From positions 22,912-86,911 of the forward strand of contig JAKPOU010000065.1 of the NCBI GenBank assembly GCA_029547705.1: a stretch of DNA of 64,000 nucleotides, written 5' to 3'. Both the position numbers and the translations under genes were made by a program. How positions within the stretch are numbered: position 1 is the first letter of the stretch; every line of letters starts with the position of its first letter. Origin of the DNA: Bacteroidota bacterium. GTDB lineage: Bacteria > Bacteroidota > Bacteroidia > Bacteroidales > VadinHA17. The notes beneath the pieces were generated by a model that was not told where the DNA came from, did no database searches, and saw nothing but the letters and a program-made list of their open reading frames with translations. Of the stretch, positions 30,094-39,510 are shown piece after piece.

Positions 30094-30669
30094 ATGGTAC
30101 TATTGGGAGAATTCAGACAGAAGGTCGGGGTATACATCCTGGACAGAAAAGGGTCAAGGTCCAAGCGTAAGGTCCATTACTCGAATATAGAAAGCGTAAA
30201 AAAGATAGGGATAGTATGGGATGCGTCAAACAATGAAGAATTTGCCGTTTTGTCGAAATTCCACCGCCAGATGAATGAAAAGGACATAAGAGTCAAGATA
30301 CTTGGCTTTTATTCAGGCAAGGATCTCCCTGTAAATCTCACTGCCGTCAAGTTTCTGTCATGCATCAGGACACCGGAACTTGATTTCTTTTACAAGCCTG
30401 CCTATTCAGTTGAAGCAGCCACATTCATAAAAACAAGGTTTGACGTTCTTATTGATATCAATTTCGACAGGAAATTTCCTCTTTACTATGTCTCCACCCT
30501 GTCTGCAGCGGGTTTAAAGGTCGGATTATGGGATCCGGGGATAAGGAATCCGATATTTGATGTCATGATTGAACTGAAAAGGCCGGTCAGGATAGATAAC
30601 TATCTTGAACACGTTATGCATTATCTTGAAATGATGAAATCAAAATCACCTGAACAAGTTGAAAAATAA
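30094..30669 (+). CDS. Conserved Bacteroidota protein of unknown function (DUF6913-like)
   Basis: A 191-residue protein without signal peptide or helix. The line SKRKVHYSNIESVKKIGIVWDASNNEEF, then KILGFYSGKDLP and FDVLIDINFDRKFPLYYVSTLSAAGLKVGLWDP, fits a family I recall as DUF6913, found beside dapA in many Bacteroidota. No catalytic residues stand out; the alternating strands and helices suggest a small Rossmann-like fold. It ends 6 bases before dapA and so is translated with it. Confidence 0.65.
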   Translation: MVLLGEFRQKVGVYILDRKGSRSKRKVHYSNIESVKKIGIVWDASNNEEFAVLSKFHRQMNEKDIRVKILGFYSGKDLPVNLTAVKFLSCIRTPELDFFYKPAYSVEAATFIKTRFDVLIDINFDRKFPLYYVSTLSAAGLKVGLWDPGIRNPIFDVMIELKRPVRIDNYLEHVMHYLEMMKSKSPEQVEK

Positions 30670-30675
30670 TATATT

Positions 30676-31554
30676 ATGAAGAAATTCAAAGGTACCGGCG
30701 TTGCAATCGTAACTCCCTTCAAAAATGACAGCAGCATTGATTTCTCCGCGCTGGGGCGTGTAATAGATCACGTTATAGGCGGTGGTGTCAATTACATTGT
30801 TGCCATGGGAACAACAGGTGAAGCCTCAACCCTGACAAAGGATGAGAAACAGGCAGTCCTGTCGTTTGTTACGGAGTCCATAGACGGGAGGGTACCTCTT
30901 GTTGCAGGAATAGGGGGAAACAATACACAGGAAATAATCAATAGTCTGAAGGAGCTTGATCTCACGGGAGTTGACGGGATACTGTCAGTGGCGCCATATT
31001 ACAACAAGCCGGGGCAGAGAGGATTGTTTCAGCATTTCAAGGAAATTGCCACCTGCAGTCCGCTGCCTGTGATAATATACAACGTTCCCGGCAGGACCAG
31101 CTGCAACATATCATCGGATACCACTCTCAGCCTGGCACATGAATGCGACAATATAGTCGGCATAAAGGAAGCATCAGGCGACATGGCACAGATAATGAGA
31201 ATAATCAGGGGAAAACCGGAAAATTTCCTTGTAATCTCGGGCGATGATCTGTTTACCCTGCCAATCATAGCAGCCGGCGGTGCCGGGGTAATCTCAGTTC
31301 TTGCCAATGCCTGGCCGGCACAGTGGAGTGAAATGGTTAATCATGCACTGAAAAACAATTACAGGCAGGCCCGGGAAATACAATTCAGATTTCTGGAAAT
31401 TATTGATTTGCTGTTTGCCGACGGAAACCCTTCAGGTATAAAGGCATTTCTGTCAGTATTGAACCTGTGCAGGAATAATTTAAGGCTCCCGCTTGTGCCG
31501 GTCAGCAAAAATATTATGACACGCATACAGAAAGCCGCGGAAAGCCTGCGCTGA
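30676..31554 (+). CDS. dapA: 4-hydroxy-tetrahydrodipicolinate synthase
   Basis: A 292-residue TIM-barrel enzyme that condenses pyruvate with aspartate semialdehyde, the first step of lysine and diaminopimelate synthesis. It shows GTGVAIVTPF, AMGTTGEASTL, IIYNVPGRTS with the catalytic Tyr, and GIKEASGDM with the Schiff-base Lys. The sequence YNKPGQRGLFQHF is also typical. Length matches the family. It follows the DUF6913-like gene closely, and its 3' end faces secA with a gap of 34 bases that holds no clear terminator. Confidence 0.95.
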   Translation: MKKFKGTGVAIVTPFKNDSSIDFSALGRVIDHVIGGGVNYIVAMGTTGEASTLTKDEKQAVLSFVTESIDGRVPLVAGIGGNNTQEIINSLKELDLTGVDGILSVAPYYNKPGQRGLFQHFKEIATCSPLPVIIYNVPGRTSCNISSDTTLSLAHECDNIVGIKEASGDMAQIMRIIRGKPENFLVISGDDLFTLPIIAAGGAGVISVLANAWPAQWSEMVNHALKNNYRQAREIQFRFLEIIDLLFADGNPSGIKAFLSVLNLCRNNLRLPLVPVSKNIMTRIQKAAESLR

Positions 31555-31588
31555 TTATCCTTCAGTCAGCTGCTTACTTTCATTTCAT

Positions 31589-34500
31589 TTATATCCTTGC
31601 ACTTTGACCGGGAGCAACTGCCTGCTGCTGACCATGGCAGTGTTTGTACTTTTTGCCGCTGCCGCAGGGACAGGGATCGTTTCTTCCTACTTTCTTTTCA
31701 ACCCTTACCGGTTCTGTTTTCTGGTCTCTGTCCGGTCCGCCACCGGGTCCGGAACCATATTGTGAAAAATCACTTTTTGATGCCCTGAGATTATCCACCT
31801 GCCGCCTCTGCTGCCTGGCTTCTTTTACCTGATCAGGATCCTGAGTGGGTATATGGCCTTTCATGAGAGTACTGACAACATCCTTGTTCACCTTGTTTAT
31901 CATGGCTTTGAAAAGCTCAAAGGATTCGAACTTGTATATAAGCAGCGGATCTTTCTGCTCATAGGTTGCAGCCTGTACGGACTGCTTCAGTTCATCCATC
32001 TCACGCAGGTGCTCCTTCCAGGCATCATCAATTGTAGCCAGTACGACGGTCTTTTCATAGGCTTTTGATAATTCCTTCCCCTCCGATTCGGCTGTTGCCT
32101 TAAGATTGGTTACCACCTGGAACACCCTGATGCCATCCGAGATCGGTACAACCACGTTCTCATACACGTGTGCCATCCGGTCATAGACGTCCTTCAGCAC
32201 GGGATAGGCCTGGCGCGAAATCAGTTCTTCCTTTCGCTTGTATGTATCGAGAACCTTGGCATATACCTTGTCGATCACCACCCCTGCTTCAGTTTTTAGA
32301 AACTCCTGGGATGAAACAGGAGAATCTAGTGAGAATGAACGGATAAGATCAAAATCAAAGCCTTCAAAATCTCCATCCTCCTGATATGACTCCACCAGAT
32401 GCTCGGTAACGTCATACATCATGTTGGCGACATCCACGCTGAGCCTCTCCCCCAGCAGCGCATGCCTTCTTTTTTTATAAATCACCTCCCGCTGGGAGTT
32501 CATAACATCGTCATATTCAAGAAGCCTTTTGCGGATGCCAAAGTTGTTTTCCTCCACTTTTTTCTGTGCCCTCTCGATTGACCTGGTAATCATGGGATGC
32601 TGAATCATTTCCCCGTCCTTGAGTCCGAGCTTATCCATTATACCGGCAATCCTTTCGGAACCGAAGAGCCTCATCAGTTCATCCTCCAGGGAAACAAAGA
32701 ACTGTGACGATCCCGGGTCGCCCTGTCTTCCCGAACGTCCGCGAAGCTGCCTGTCAACCCTTCTCGACTCATGCCTTTCCGTACCTATGATTGCCAGGCC
32801 TCCCGCCTTTTTCACCTCATCGGTCAGCTTGATATCCGTACCCCTTCCGGCCATATTGGTGGCAATGGTTATGGTTCCGGTCTTGCCTGCCTCTGCTACT
32901 ATCTCTGCCTCACGCTGATGAAGCTTTGCATTAAGAACATTATGCTTCAGTCCTTTCATCTTGAGCATTCTGCTCAGCAATTCGGATATTTCAACAGATG
33001 TTGTTCCGACCAGGACGGGCCTTCCCTGGCGGTTAAGAGAAATTATCTCATCAATAACCGCATTGTATTTTTCCCTTTTGGTCTTGTAGATTATATCCTC
33101 ACGGTCTGCCCGGATGACCGGTTTGTTTGTGGGGATAACCACCACATCAAGCTTGTAGATATTCCAGAATTCTCCGGCCTCCGTTTCTGCCGTACCCGTC
33201 ATACCGGCAAGCTTGTGATACATTCTGAAATAGTTCTGGAGAGTAATGGTGGCATAGGTCTGGGTTGATGCCTCAACCTTTACGTTTTCCTTGGCTTCAA
33301 TAGCCTGGTGCAGGCCGTCGGAATAGCGCCTTCCCTCCAGTATCCTCCCTGTCTGCTCATCCACGATCTTTACCTTGTTGTCCATGACCACATATTCAAT
33401 ATCCCTGTCAAAGAGAGTATAGGCCTTCAGAAGCTGTGTCATGGTGTGAACCCTTTCCGACTTGACGGAATAGTCCTGAAGCAGCTCATCCTTTTTTTTC
33501 AGTTTTTCCCTCTCATCCAGATCTGATTTCTCGAGATCTGCAATTTTTGATCCCACATCCGGAAGGATGAAGAAGGATGAATCCTCGACTGAAGTTGAAA
33601 TAAGATCAATGCCTTTTTCAGTCAATTCTATCGTATTGACTTTCTCATCAATAATAAAATAAAGAGCATCAGTCACCTTTGGCATTTCCTTGCTGTTGTT
33701 CTGCATGTAGAAATTTTCTGTTTTCTGCAGAAGAGACCTGTTTCCTTCCTCACTGAGGAATTTTATCAGGGCATTGTTCTTGGGCAGTCCCTTGAATGCC
33801 CGCAGTAGCAGCATGCCTCCGTCTTCTTCCTTTTCAGAAGAGATCAGTTTTTTTGCATCGGCAAGGATCTGGGTAACCAGTTTTTTCTGTGCGCTGACAA
33901 GTGTTTCGACCTTTGGTTTAAGCTCATCGAACTGCAGGTTATCACTTTTTGCAGTAGGACCTGAAATTATCAGAGGCGTTCTGGCATCATCAATAAGGAC
34001 TGAGTCAACCTCGTCAACAATTGCGTAATGGTGCTTTCTCTGAACAAGGTCTTCCGGGTTGATTGCCATGTTATCCCTCAGGTAGTCGAATCCGAATTCG
34101 TTGTTTGTACCGAAGGTGATATCCGCATTGTAGGCATTCCGCCTTTCAGCCGAATTGGGCTGGTGCTTATCTATACAGTCAACCGTAAGCCCGTGGAATT
34201 CATAGATGGGACCCATCCATTCGGAGTCCCTCTTTGAGAGATAATCATTTACGGTCACTATGTGCACTCCTCTTCCCGCAAGGGCATTAAGGAACACAGG
34301 CAGGGTAGCCACAACGGTTTTTCCCTCCCCGGTGGCCATCTCGGCAATCTTTCCCTTATGCAGCGCCACCCCTCCGATAAGCTGCACATCATAATGAACC
34401 ATATCCCATGTTATCTCATTGCCCCCGGCAATCCACCTGTTGTTCCAGTATGCCTTATCACCCTTCACGACAATCGATTCCCGCGTGGCGGCCAGATTCC

Positions 34501-34912
34501 GGTCATACTCCCTTGCCGTAACTTCAAGCACACTGTTCTCCTTGAATCTTTTTGCAGTTTCCTTTACTATGGCAAAAGCCTCAGGCAGGCATTCATCAAG
34601 GAAGACTTCCAGCTTTTCAGTGATGCGTTTCTCGATCCTGTCAATCTCATCATACAATTCTTCCTTCCTGTACACATCCTCTTCCCTTTCAGCCTGCTCC
34701 CTGAGAGATTCTATCTCATTCTCGTCCGTCTTTACATGATCCTTTATCCGATTTCTTATTGCATCACTCCTGTCACGAAGCTGATCATTTGACAGACCCT
34801 GAAGTTTTTCAAATTCAATATGTATCTTTTCAACATAAGGACTTAACTCCTTCAGATCCCTCTCGTACTTATTCCCCAGAAAAAGCCCCAGAACTTTATT
34901 TACAATGCTCAT
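31589..34912 (-). CDS. secA: Preprotein translocase ATPase SecA
   Basis: A 1107-residue motor of the Sec pathway. It shows [16 protein letters not shown] (Walker A), [55 protein letters not shown] (Walker B), [46 protein letters not shown] and a C-terminal SEC-C zinc motif [13 protein letters not shown]. It is about 200 residues longer than E. coli SecA because of inserts in the first half, normal for Bacteroidota. A promoter element lies at 34947-34954, and it appears to be transcribed alone. Confidence 0.97.
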   Translation of the reverse strand: MSIVNKVLGLFLGNKYERDLKELSPYVEKIHIEFEKLQGLSNDQLRDRSDAIRNRIKDHVKTDENEIESLREQAEREEDVYRKEELYDEIDRIEKRITEKLEVFLDECLPEAFAIVKETAKRFKENSVLEVTAREYDRNLAATRESIVVKGDKAYWNNRWIAGGNEITWDMVHYDVQLIGGVALHKGKIAEMATGEGKTVVATLPVFLNALAGRGVHIVTVNDYLSKRDSEWMGPIYEFHGLTVDCIDKHQPNSAERRNAYNADITFGTNNEFGFDYLRDNMAINPEDLVQRKHHYAIVDEVDSVLIDDARTPLIISGPTAKSDNLQFDELKPKVETLVSAQKKLVTQILADAKKLISSEKEEDGGMLLLRAFKGLPKNNALIKFLSEEGNRSLLQKTENFYMQNNSKEMPKVTDALYFIIDEKVNTIELTEKGIDLISTSVEDSSFFILPDVGSKIADLEKSDLDEREKLKKKDELLQDYSVKSERVHTMTQLLKAYTLFDRDIEYVVMDNKVKIVDEQTGRILEGRRYSDGLHQAIEAKENVKVEASTQTYATITLQNYFRMYHKLAGMTGTAETEAGEFWNIYKLDVVVIPTNKPVIRADREDIIYKTKREKYNAVIDEIISLNRQGRPVLVGTTSVEISELLSRMLKMKGLKHNVLNAKLHQREAEIVAEAGKTGTITIATNMAGRGTDIKLTDEVKKAGGLAIIGTERHESRRVDRQLRGRSGRQGDPGSSQFFVSLEDELMRLFGSERIAGIMDKLGLKDGEMIQHPMITRSIERAQKKVEENNFGIRKRLLEYDDVMNSQREVIYKKRRHALLGERLSVDVANMMYDVTEHLVESYQEDGDFEGFDFDLIRSFSLDSPVSSQEFLKTEAGVVIDKVYAKVLDTYKRKEELISRQAYPVLKDVYDRMAHVYENVVVPISDGIRVFQVVTNLKATAESEGKELSKAYEKTVVLATIDDAWKEHLREMDELKQSVQAATYEQKDPLLIYKFESFELFKAMINKVNKDVVSTLMKGHIPTQDPDQVKEARQQRRQVDNLRASKSDFSQYGSGPGGGPDRDQKTEPVRVEKKVGRNDPCPCGSGKKYKHCHGQQQAVAPGQSARI

Positions 34913-34946
34913 TTTTAACAGCCTTACAGATTTTCAAAATATACTG

Positions 34947-34954
34947 CAAAATTA
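34947..34954 (-). promoter_or_regulatory. -7 promoter element of secA
   Basis: Minus-strand TAATTTTG matches TAnnTTTG, about 35 bases before the secA ATG. Confidence 0.55.
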
Positions 34955-35102
34955 ATCTATTTTTCCGATAATGGATTTGAATTCCATTCCGGTTTTACGG
35001 GCGGCGGGGCTGTATTCAGACTCACCGCGGGTGGTACGGTTACAGAAATGACGGAAGCATCAGTGTAATGATGCCTGAAGGGCCGCCAACAGGTTAAATA
35101 GA

Positions 35103-35137
35103 GATAATTCCGGGCCATCCCTGCTGACCCGGATAAT
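35103..35137 (-). terminator. Candidate terminator after the ferritin gene
   Basis: On the minus strand ATTATCCGGG and CCCGGAATTAT can pair with one bulge, followed by CTCTATTT. The T-run is weak. The rest of 34955-35160 shows no gene. Confidence 0.4.
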
Positions 35138-35160
35138 CCTCCAATAAGATCCGGAATCAG

Positions 35161-35655
35161 TTAATCTTCTGATTCTCTGAGTTTCATAATATCCCTGTCA
35201 AGCTGATAAAGGATATTCCTGCCACCCAGCTTAAGCTTATCCACGATTGCCTGTGCAGATGATTCTTCTTCCACCTGTTCAGCGACAAACCACTGAAGGA
35301 AATTGTGGGTACTGTAATCCTTCTCAGCCAGGGTCAGTTCAACTATCTCATTAATACTGGCCGTGATGTACTGTTCATGTTTAAGCACATCATCAAAAAG
35401 TTCCACTATACCCGCGAAATCTTCCGGTGGTTTACTGAATGCGGGAATAACGGCCTTGCCTCCACGTTCATTAATATACCTTACAAACCTGAGCATATGA
35501 TCTTTTTCTTCTTCAGCCTGGGCATAAAGCCATTCGGCAATGCCTGCCATTCCATTTGCTTCGGCCCATGAGGCCATTGAAAGATAAAGTATCGACGAAT
35601 AGCCTTCCCTTTCAACCTGTCTGTTACAAAGATCTTCTACATTTTTCTTTAACAT
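35161..35655 (-). CDS. ftnA: Non-heme ferritin
   Basis: A 164-residue four-helix-bundle iron-storage protein. Ferroxidase residues are in place: the Glu in QVEREGYSSILYL, the Glu and His in AEEEKDHML, the Glu in KHEQYITASI, and FVAEQVEEES. The protein assembles into a 24-subunit shell and oxidises and stores iron in the cytoplasm. It stands alone between secA and dnaX, same strand. I found no clear iron-responsive operator upstream, though the region 35656-35740 is AT-rich. Confidence 0.93.
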   Translation of the reverse strand: MLKKNVEDLCNRQVEREGYSSILYLSMASWAEANGMAGIAEWLYAQAEEEKDHMLRFVRYINERGGKAVIPAFSKPPEDFAGIVELFDDVLKHEQYITASINEIVELTLAEKDYSTHNFLQWFVAEQVEEESSAQAIVDKLKLGGRNILYQLDRDIMKLRESED

Positions 35656-35740
35656 ATTTCAATTCATTTTAAAATTTTAACATTAACAATCAATCTGCGG
35701 ATACTGTTCAACAAGGTTCAGTTATTCCTGAATAAGATCA

Positions 35741-37522
35741 CTAGGTGAAATCAAGATTGAATGCCCTGATGAAATCTTTCATAGCAGGATATTTGTTTTT
35801 CAGATAATTATATTTCTGCTCATCGGTATAGGGAGTTTCCCTCGTTTCTGAAACATCAACCACTGTTTCAATATCTATATCATTTTCCAGGAATCTCTTC
35901 TTCAGAAGCATCAGAATTCTCTTCCTGTAATTTTCATTGAAGAGGTCTTTCTGGCTGGCATTGCTAAAGTATATCCTGATGGTATGATCATCTTCCAGAT
36001 TGAATTTCAATGATTTCAACATACTTGCTATTCGCGGGCCCTCATTGCTGAAGCTTTCCCGGAATTCCTTCCAGACAATGGCAAAATTATCCTCGGTCAG
36101 TTCCACCGGAGGAATTCCGGCATCAGCTGCATCCGTATCAGCTGAATCCGCATCATCTCCGTCTGCATCAGCCCCACTCCGGCCGACGTTTCCGGATTTT
36201 GCCTCAGCCGGTGCTTTTGCTTCCGTTATCACATCCTTTATGGAAAAGGTCCTGGGAGGCTTTATCTCTGCAGTTGCACGTGAAGTTGCTGCAGTGATTC
36301 TCTTATCTGCCGCGCCTCCGGTTTCTTCGCTGCGGATTATTTCTGATTTTGACGGAAGGGCTATGTCGTCTTCTGCTCCTGCCTCAGGCTTAACCTGCTG
36401 CTTTTTTTTTTCCGGCTCTCCGCTGTTGTTTTCCGTCAGTCCGCACAGGCGGATAAGGAAAAGTTCAACATGGAGCCGGGGATTATTGCTTTTTTTGTAA
36501 TTGATATCACAGTAGCTGCCGGCTTCCAGGGCCTTATAGAGAAAATCCGCAGTGCATTCCCCTGTTTGCTGAAGATATCTCTGCCGTACAGATTCGGTGG
36601 TTTCCAGAAGCTTCAGGGTCACCTTGTCCCTGCTCACGAGCAGGTCACGGAAATGGCTGTTCAGTCCTGTAACAAAATTATAGGCATCAAAGCCTTTTGA
36701 CAGTATCTCATTGAATGTCAGAAGTACAGTTGACAAATCCCCTCTGAGTGCCCCGTCAACCGTTTTAAAATAATATTCGTAATCAAGAACATTCAGGTTT
36801 TCAATAACATCCCTGTAAGTAATATTTTTTCCGCCAAGGCTCACAATCTGATCAAAGATTGAAAGGGCATCCCTCATGGCACCGTCAGCCTTCTGGGCAA
36901 TGATATGAAGAGCTTCTTCCTCCGCGCTTACAGATTCGTTCCGTGCAACATACATAAGCCTCCCAATGATATCTTCCACTCTGATCCTGTTAAAATCAAA
37001 GATCTGGCAGCGTGAAAGAATTGTTGGAATGATCTTATGCTTTTCCGTGGTTGCAAGGATGAATATGGCATGGGCAGGAGGTTCTTCGAGAGTCTTCAGG
37101 AATGCATTGAATGCAGCTGCAGACAGCATGTGAACCTCGTCTATTATATAAATGCTGTATTTTCCTATCTGGGGAGGAATCCGGACCTGTTCATTAAGGC
37201 TCCTTATGTCTTCCACCTTATTGTTTGAAGCTGCATCCAGTTCATGAATATTAAAGGATCTGAGAGTGTTAAAGGAAATACAGGATTCACATTCATCACA
37301 GGCCTCACCGTTTTCCTTCAGATTGAAACAGTTTATCGTTTTCGCCAGAATCCTTGCACAGGTGGTTTTGCCTACCCCCCGCGGTCCGCAGAAAAGATAG
37401 GCATGGGTCAGATGCTTATTTTTTATTGCGCTTTTCAGGGTATTCACAATAACATCCTGGCCGACAACCATATCAAAGGTTGCTGGACGGTATTTTCTGG
37501 CTGAAACAATAAAGTTTTCCAT
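35741..37522 (-). CDS. dnaX: DNA polymerase III gamma/tau subunit
   Basis: A 593-residue clamp-loader ATPase. It shows Walker A GPRGVGKTTCARILAKT at about 46-62, a zinc site (CFNLKENGEACDECESC), IYIIDEVHMLS (Walker B), LEEPPAHAIFILATTE and the SRC motif. The first 365 residues form the clamp-loader domains; the rest is a linker rich in Lys, Ala and Asp, then a C-terminal domain of tau type. A run of ten A at codons 371-374 lies right at the border between the two parts. A one-base backward slip there would give a protein ending after about 377 residues. A promoter element lies at 37562-37569. Confidence 0.95.
   Translation of the reverse strand: MENFIVSARKYRPATFDMVVGQDVIVNTLKSAIKNKHLTHAYLFCGPRGVGKTTCARILAKTINCFNLKENGEACDECESCISFNTLRSFNIHELDAASNNKVEDIRSLNEQVRIPPQIGKYSIYIIDEVHMLSAAAFNAFLKTLEEPPAHAIFILATTEKHKIIPTILSRCQIFDFNRIRVEDIIGRLMYVARNESVSAEEEALHIIAQKADGAMRDALSIFDQIVSLGGKNITYRDVIENLNVLDYEYYFKTVDGALRGDLSTVLLTFNEILSKGFDAYNFVTGLNSHFRDLLVSRDKVTLKLLETTESVRQRYLQQTGECTADFLYKALEAGSYCDINYKKSNNPRLHVELFLIRLCGLTENNSGEPEKKKQQVKPEAGAEDDIALPSKSEIIRSEETGGAADKRITAATSRATAEIKPPRTFSIKDVITEAKAPAEAKSGNVGRSGADADGDDADSADTDAADAGIPPVELTEDNFAIVWKEFRESFSNEGPRIASMLKSLKFNLEDDHTIRIYFSNASQKDLFNENYRKRILMLLKKRFLENDIDIETVVDVSETRETPYTDEQKYNYLKNKYPAMKDFIRAFNLDFT
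36402..36411 (-). other. A10 homopolymer in dnaX: candidate programmed slippage site
   Basis: On the minus strand codons 371-376 read GAA AAA AAA AAG CAG CAG. A shift of one base back (or one extra A in the mRNA) gives Lys-Lys-Lys-Ala-Ala-Gly-stop. CGGAGAG lies a few bases upstream, like the stimulating Shine-Dalgarno element of E. coli dnaX. Confidence 0.6.
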
Positions 37523-37561
37523 AAAGGAACAAAGCTTTTTAATACGGGTTTATCAGTAGTG

Positions 37562-37569
37562 CAAATATA
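37562..37569 (-). promoter_or_regulatory. -7 promoter element of dnaX
   Basis: Minus-strand TATATTTG matches TAnnTTTG, about 40 bases before the dnaX ATG. Confidence 0.6.
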
Positions 37570-37643
37570 ATTAAATAAGGAGTGTCCGGGGGTATCGAAT
37601 TATATTTTCAGGCGTAATAGTTTTTTTCCAGAGAAAATTATTG

Positions 37644-37651
37644 TATTTTTG
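37644..37651 (+). promoter_or_regulatory. -7 promoter element of the rpsF operon
   Basis: TATTTTTG matches TAnnTTTG, about 45 bases before the rpsF ATG, and faces away from the dnaX promoter. Confidence 0.65.
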
Positions 37652-37696
37652 CGACCCAAATTCATTAAAAACAGTAACAAACCTATTATTCAGATT

Positions 37697-38050
37697 ATGT
37701 TGAACCAGTATGAAACCGTTTTCATTGCAACTCCCGTTTTGTCTGAGAACCAGATGAAGGAAGCGGTACTGAAATTCAAGAAGATCATCACCGATAACGA
37801 AGGTGAGATCATTCATGAAGAGAACTGGGGCCTGAAGAAACTGGCCTATCCTATTCAGAAAAAATCCACCGGCTTTTATTATCTCCTTGAGTTCAGGGGC
37901 CCGGGCAGCATTGTGGAAAAACTCGAAGTCCAGTACAGAAGAGATGAGAGAATAATCAGATTCCTCACCTTTAAAATGGACAAATTTGCTGTGGAATACG
38001 CAGAGAAAAAGAGAAAACAAAAAGAATCAGCTAAAATCATGGAGGAATAA
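37697..38050 (+). CDS. rpsF: Small ribosomal subunit protein bS6
   Basis: A 117-residue ribosomal protein. The N-terminus [23 protein letters not shown], then [25 protein letters not shown] and [16 protein letters not shown] are typical bS6. In the ribosome it pairs with bS18, encoded next. The ATG at 37697 is the conserved start; the frame is open upstream but runs into the promoter. It is the first gene of rpsF-rpsR-rplI and overlaps nothing. Confidence 0.96.
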   Translation: MLNQYETVFIATPVLSENQMKEAVLKFKKIITDNEGEIIHEENWGLKKLAYPIQKKSTGFYYLLEFRGPGSIVEKLEVQYRRDERIIRFLTFKMDKFAVEYAEKKRKQKESAKIMEE

Positions 38051-38053
38051 GGC

Positions 38054-38323
38054 ATGGCTAAAAGTGAATCAGAAATCAGGTATTTAACCCCTCTCACTGT
38101 AGAGATCAAGAAGAAGAAATATTGCCGTTTCAAAAAGAACCGGATAAAGTATATTGATTACAAGGATCCTGAATTCCTCAAAAAGTTTCTCAACGACCAG
38201 GGGAAAATACTTCCCAGAAGATTAACCGGCACATCTCTTAAATACCAGAGAAAAGTTGCACAGGCTGTAAAAAGGGCACGCCATATTGCTTTGCTCCCCT
38301 ATGTGACCGATCTGTTAAAATAA
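38054..38323 (+). CDS. rpsR: Small ribosomal subunit protein bS18
   Basis: An 89-residue basic protein. [63 protein letters not shown] covers the whole conserved core (only part is quoted by key residues: [29 protein letters not shown]). It binds 16S rRNA together with bS6. It starts 4 bases after the rpsF stop. Confidence 0.96.
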   Translation: MAKSESEIRYLTPLTVEIKKKKYCRFKKNRIKYIDYKDPEFLKKFLNDQGKILPRRLTGTSLKYQRKVAQAVKRARHIALLPYVTDLLK

Positions 38324-38335
38324 GGAGGAAAAGGA

Positions 38336-38782
38336 ATGGAAATCATTTTATTGCAGGATATTGCGAAACTGGGTCAGAAGGATGACCTGGTAAATGTAAA
38401 AGATGGCTACGGAAGAAATTATTTGATTCCCAAAGGATATGCCATTGCTGCCACTCCCTCGGCAAAGAAGATGCATGCCGAAAATCTTAAGCAAAGAGCT
38501 CATAAGGAAGAAAAAATCAAAGCTGAAGCTGAAGAACTTGCAACAAGAATGGAAGGCCTGAAGCTGGTTATTGGTGCAAAAACAAGTTCTTCAGGAAAGA
38601 TATTCGGTTCCGTGAATACCATTCAGATTGCCGAAGCCCTCAGGGAAAAAGGATTTGAAATTGACCGCAAGTCCATCACGATTCCCGAGGACCAGATCAA
38701 GGAGATAGGTAATTACAGCGCCGTCGTCAGGCTCCACAGGGAGGTTAAAATAAATATTGAATTCGAAATTGTTGCGGAATAA
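38336..38782 (+). CDS. rplI: Large ribosomal subunit protein bL9
   Basis: A 148-residue protein with the N-terminal RNA-binding domain (EIILLQDIAKLGQKDDLVNVKDGYGRNYLIPKG region), a long central helix rich in Lys and Glu, and a C-terminal domain (SGKIFGSVNTIQIAEAL). It binds 23S rRNA near the L1 stalk. It is the last gene of rpsF-rpsR-rplI, with a good AAGGAGG-type ribosome site 8 bases before the ATG. I see no strong terminator behind it. Confidence 0.96.
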   Translation: MEIILLQDIAKLGQKDDLVNVKDGYGRNYLIPKGYAIAATPSAKKMHAENLKQRAHKEEKIKAEAEELATRMEGLKLVIGAKTSSSGKIFGSVNTIQIAEALREKGFEIDRKSITIPEDQIKEIGNYSAVVRLHREVKINIEFEIVAE

Positions 38783-38840
38783 GCTTCCCTGATCAGAGAG
38801 GGCCCGCAAAATGAAAGAGGCTGCCGGTAAGGATAATCTC

Positions 38841-38890
38841 TTTACGGCTATGGTCTCAATCCCGGCAAAAGCAGAACGGGCAGGCTGATC
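38841..38890 (-). pseudogene. Decayed partial duplication of the ridA 3' end
   Basis: On the minus strand this stretch would read Asp-Gln-Pro-Ala-Arg-Ser-Ala-Phe-Ala, then Gly-Ile-Glu-Thr-Ile-Ala-Val-Lys. It repeats the end of RidA with about ten residues missing between the two parts. Positions 38863-38890 are identical to 38945-38972 (28 bases), and 38841-38861 match 38893-38913 at 19 of 21. The duplicate lies directly after the ridA stop. Confidence 0.8.
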
Positions 38891-39266
38891 ATTTTACAGC
38901 TATCGTCTCAATCTCGACAAGTGCACCTGCAGGAAGATCCTTAACGGCAAAAGCAGAACGGGCAGGCTGATCCTCAGTATAATAGCTGCCGTATATTTCA
39001 TTCATGGCTGCAAAATCAGAAATATCATCCAGGAAACAGGTTGATTTAACAACATCCTGCGGACTGTAACCTGCAGCCTTCAGTATTGCATCAATATTTT
39101 TGAAAATCTGTTTTGTCTGTTCCTGTATGCCCCCTTCAACAAGCTTTCCGGTGGAGGGGTCAATACCGATCTGACCCGAAACATAAAGAGTACCCTTCTT
39201 TTCAACGGCCTGGCTGTATGGTCCGAGAGCCGCCGGAGCTTCCGCTGTTCTGATGATTCTTTTCAT
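38889..39266 (-). CDS. ridA: RidA family reactive enamine/imine deaminase
   Basis: A 125-residue protein that hydrolyses reactive enamine and imine intermediates, such as 2-aminoacrylate from PLP enzymes. It shows APAALGPYSQAVEKKGTLYVSGQIG, AAGYSPQDVVKSTCFLDDI and the catalytic Arg in PARSAFAVKDLPAGALVEIE. Length is that of the family. It is transcribed toward rplI. Its last bases are partly duplicated just downstream (38841-38890), so the gene end has been copied at some point. Confidence 0.93.
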   Translation of the reverse strand: MKRIIRTAEAPAALGPYSQAVEKKGTLYVSGQIGIDPSTGKLVEGGIQEQTKQIFKNIDAILKAAGYSPQDVVKSTCFLDDISDFAAMNEIYGSYYTEDQPARSAFAVKDLPAGALVEIETIAVK

Positions 39267-39314
39267 TGTTGCTGACTGTTTATCTGATATTCAATTATTC
39301 TGATTCCTGTTTCA

Positions 39315-39490
39315 GGTTTCCGTATTTTCTGCTTTGAGTATTGCGAATATGGCCTTTTTCATTATGCTTTTCATATTCTGCATTTCAGGTCCATTTTTTC
39401 CGCTTTGCGTATTGCCGGTTCGGCCTGTTTCATTCTGCTTTTCATATTCTGTTTCCCGGGCCCGTGTTTTCTTCTGCTGATATCCCGGTA
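39315..39490. repeat. Degenerate tandem repeat, about 70-73 bp per unit
   Basis: Unit 1 (39315-39387) and unit 2 (39388-39457) share GCTTTG-GTATTG, GGCCT-TTTCATT and TGCTTTTCATATTCTG with few changes. A third, partial unit starts at 39458. The unit length is not a multiple of three and no frame runs through, so the repeat is non-coding. It fills most of the gap between ridA and lptD. Confidence 0.7.
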
Positions 39491-39510
39491 TTCATTAATG
39501 CCGCCTGCAT

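Noticed and set aside
34955..35160. Possible small gene between secA and ferritin
   Set aside because: No open frame with a plausible start or composition was found; only a weak terminator hairpin.
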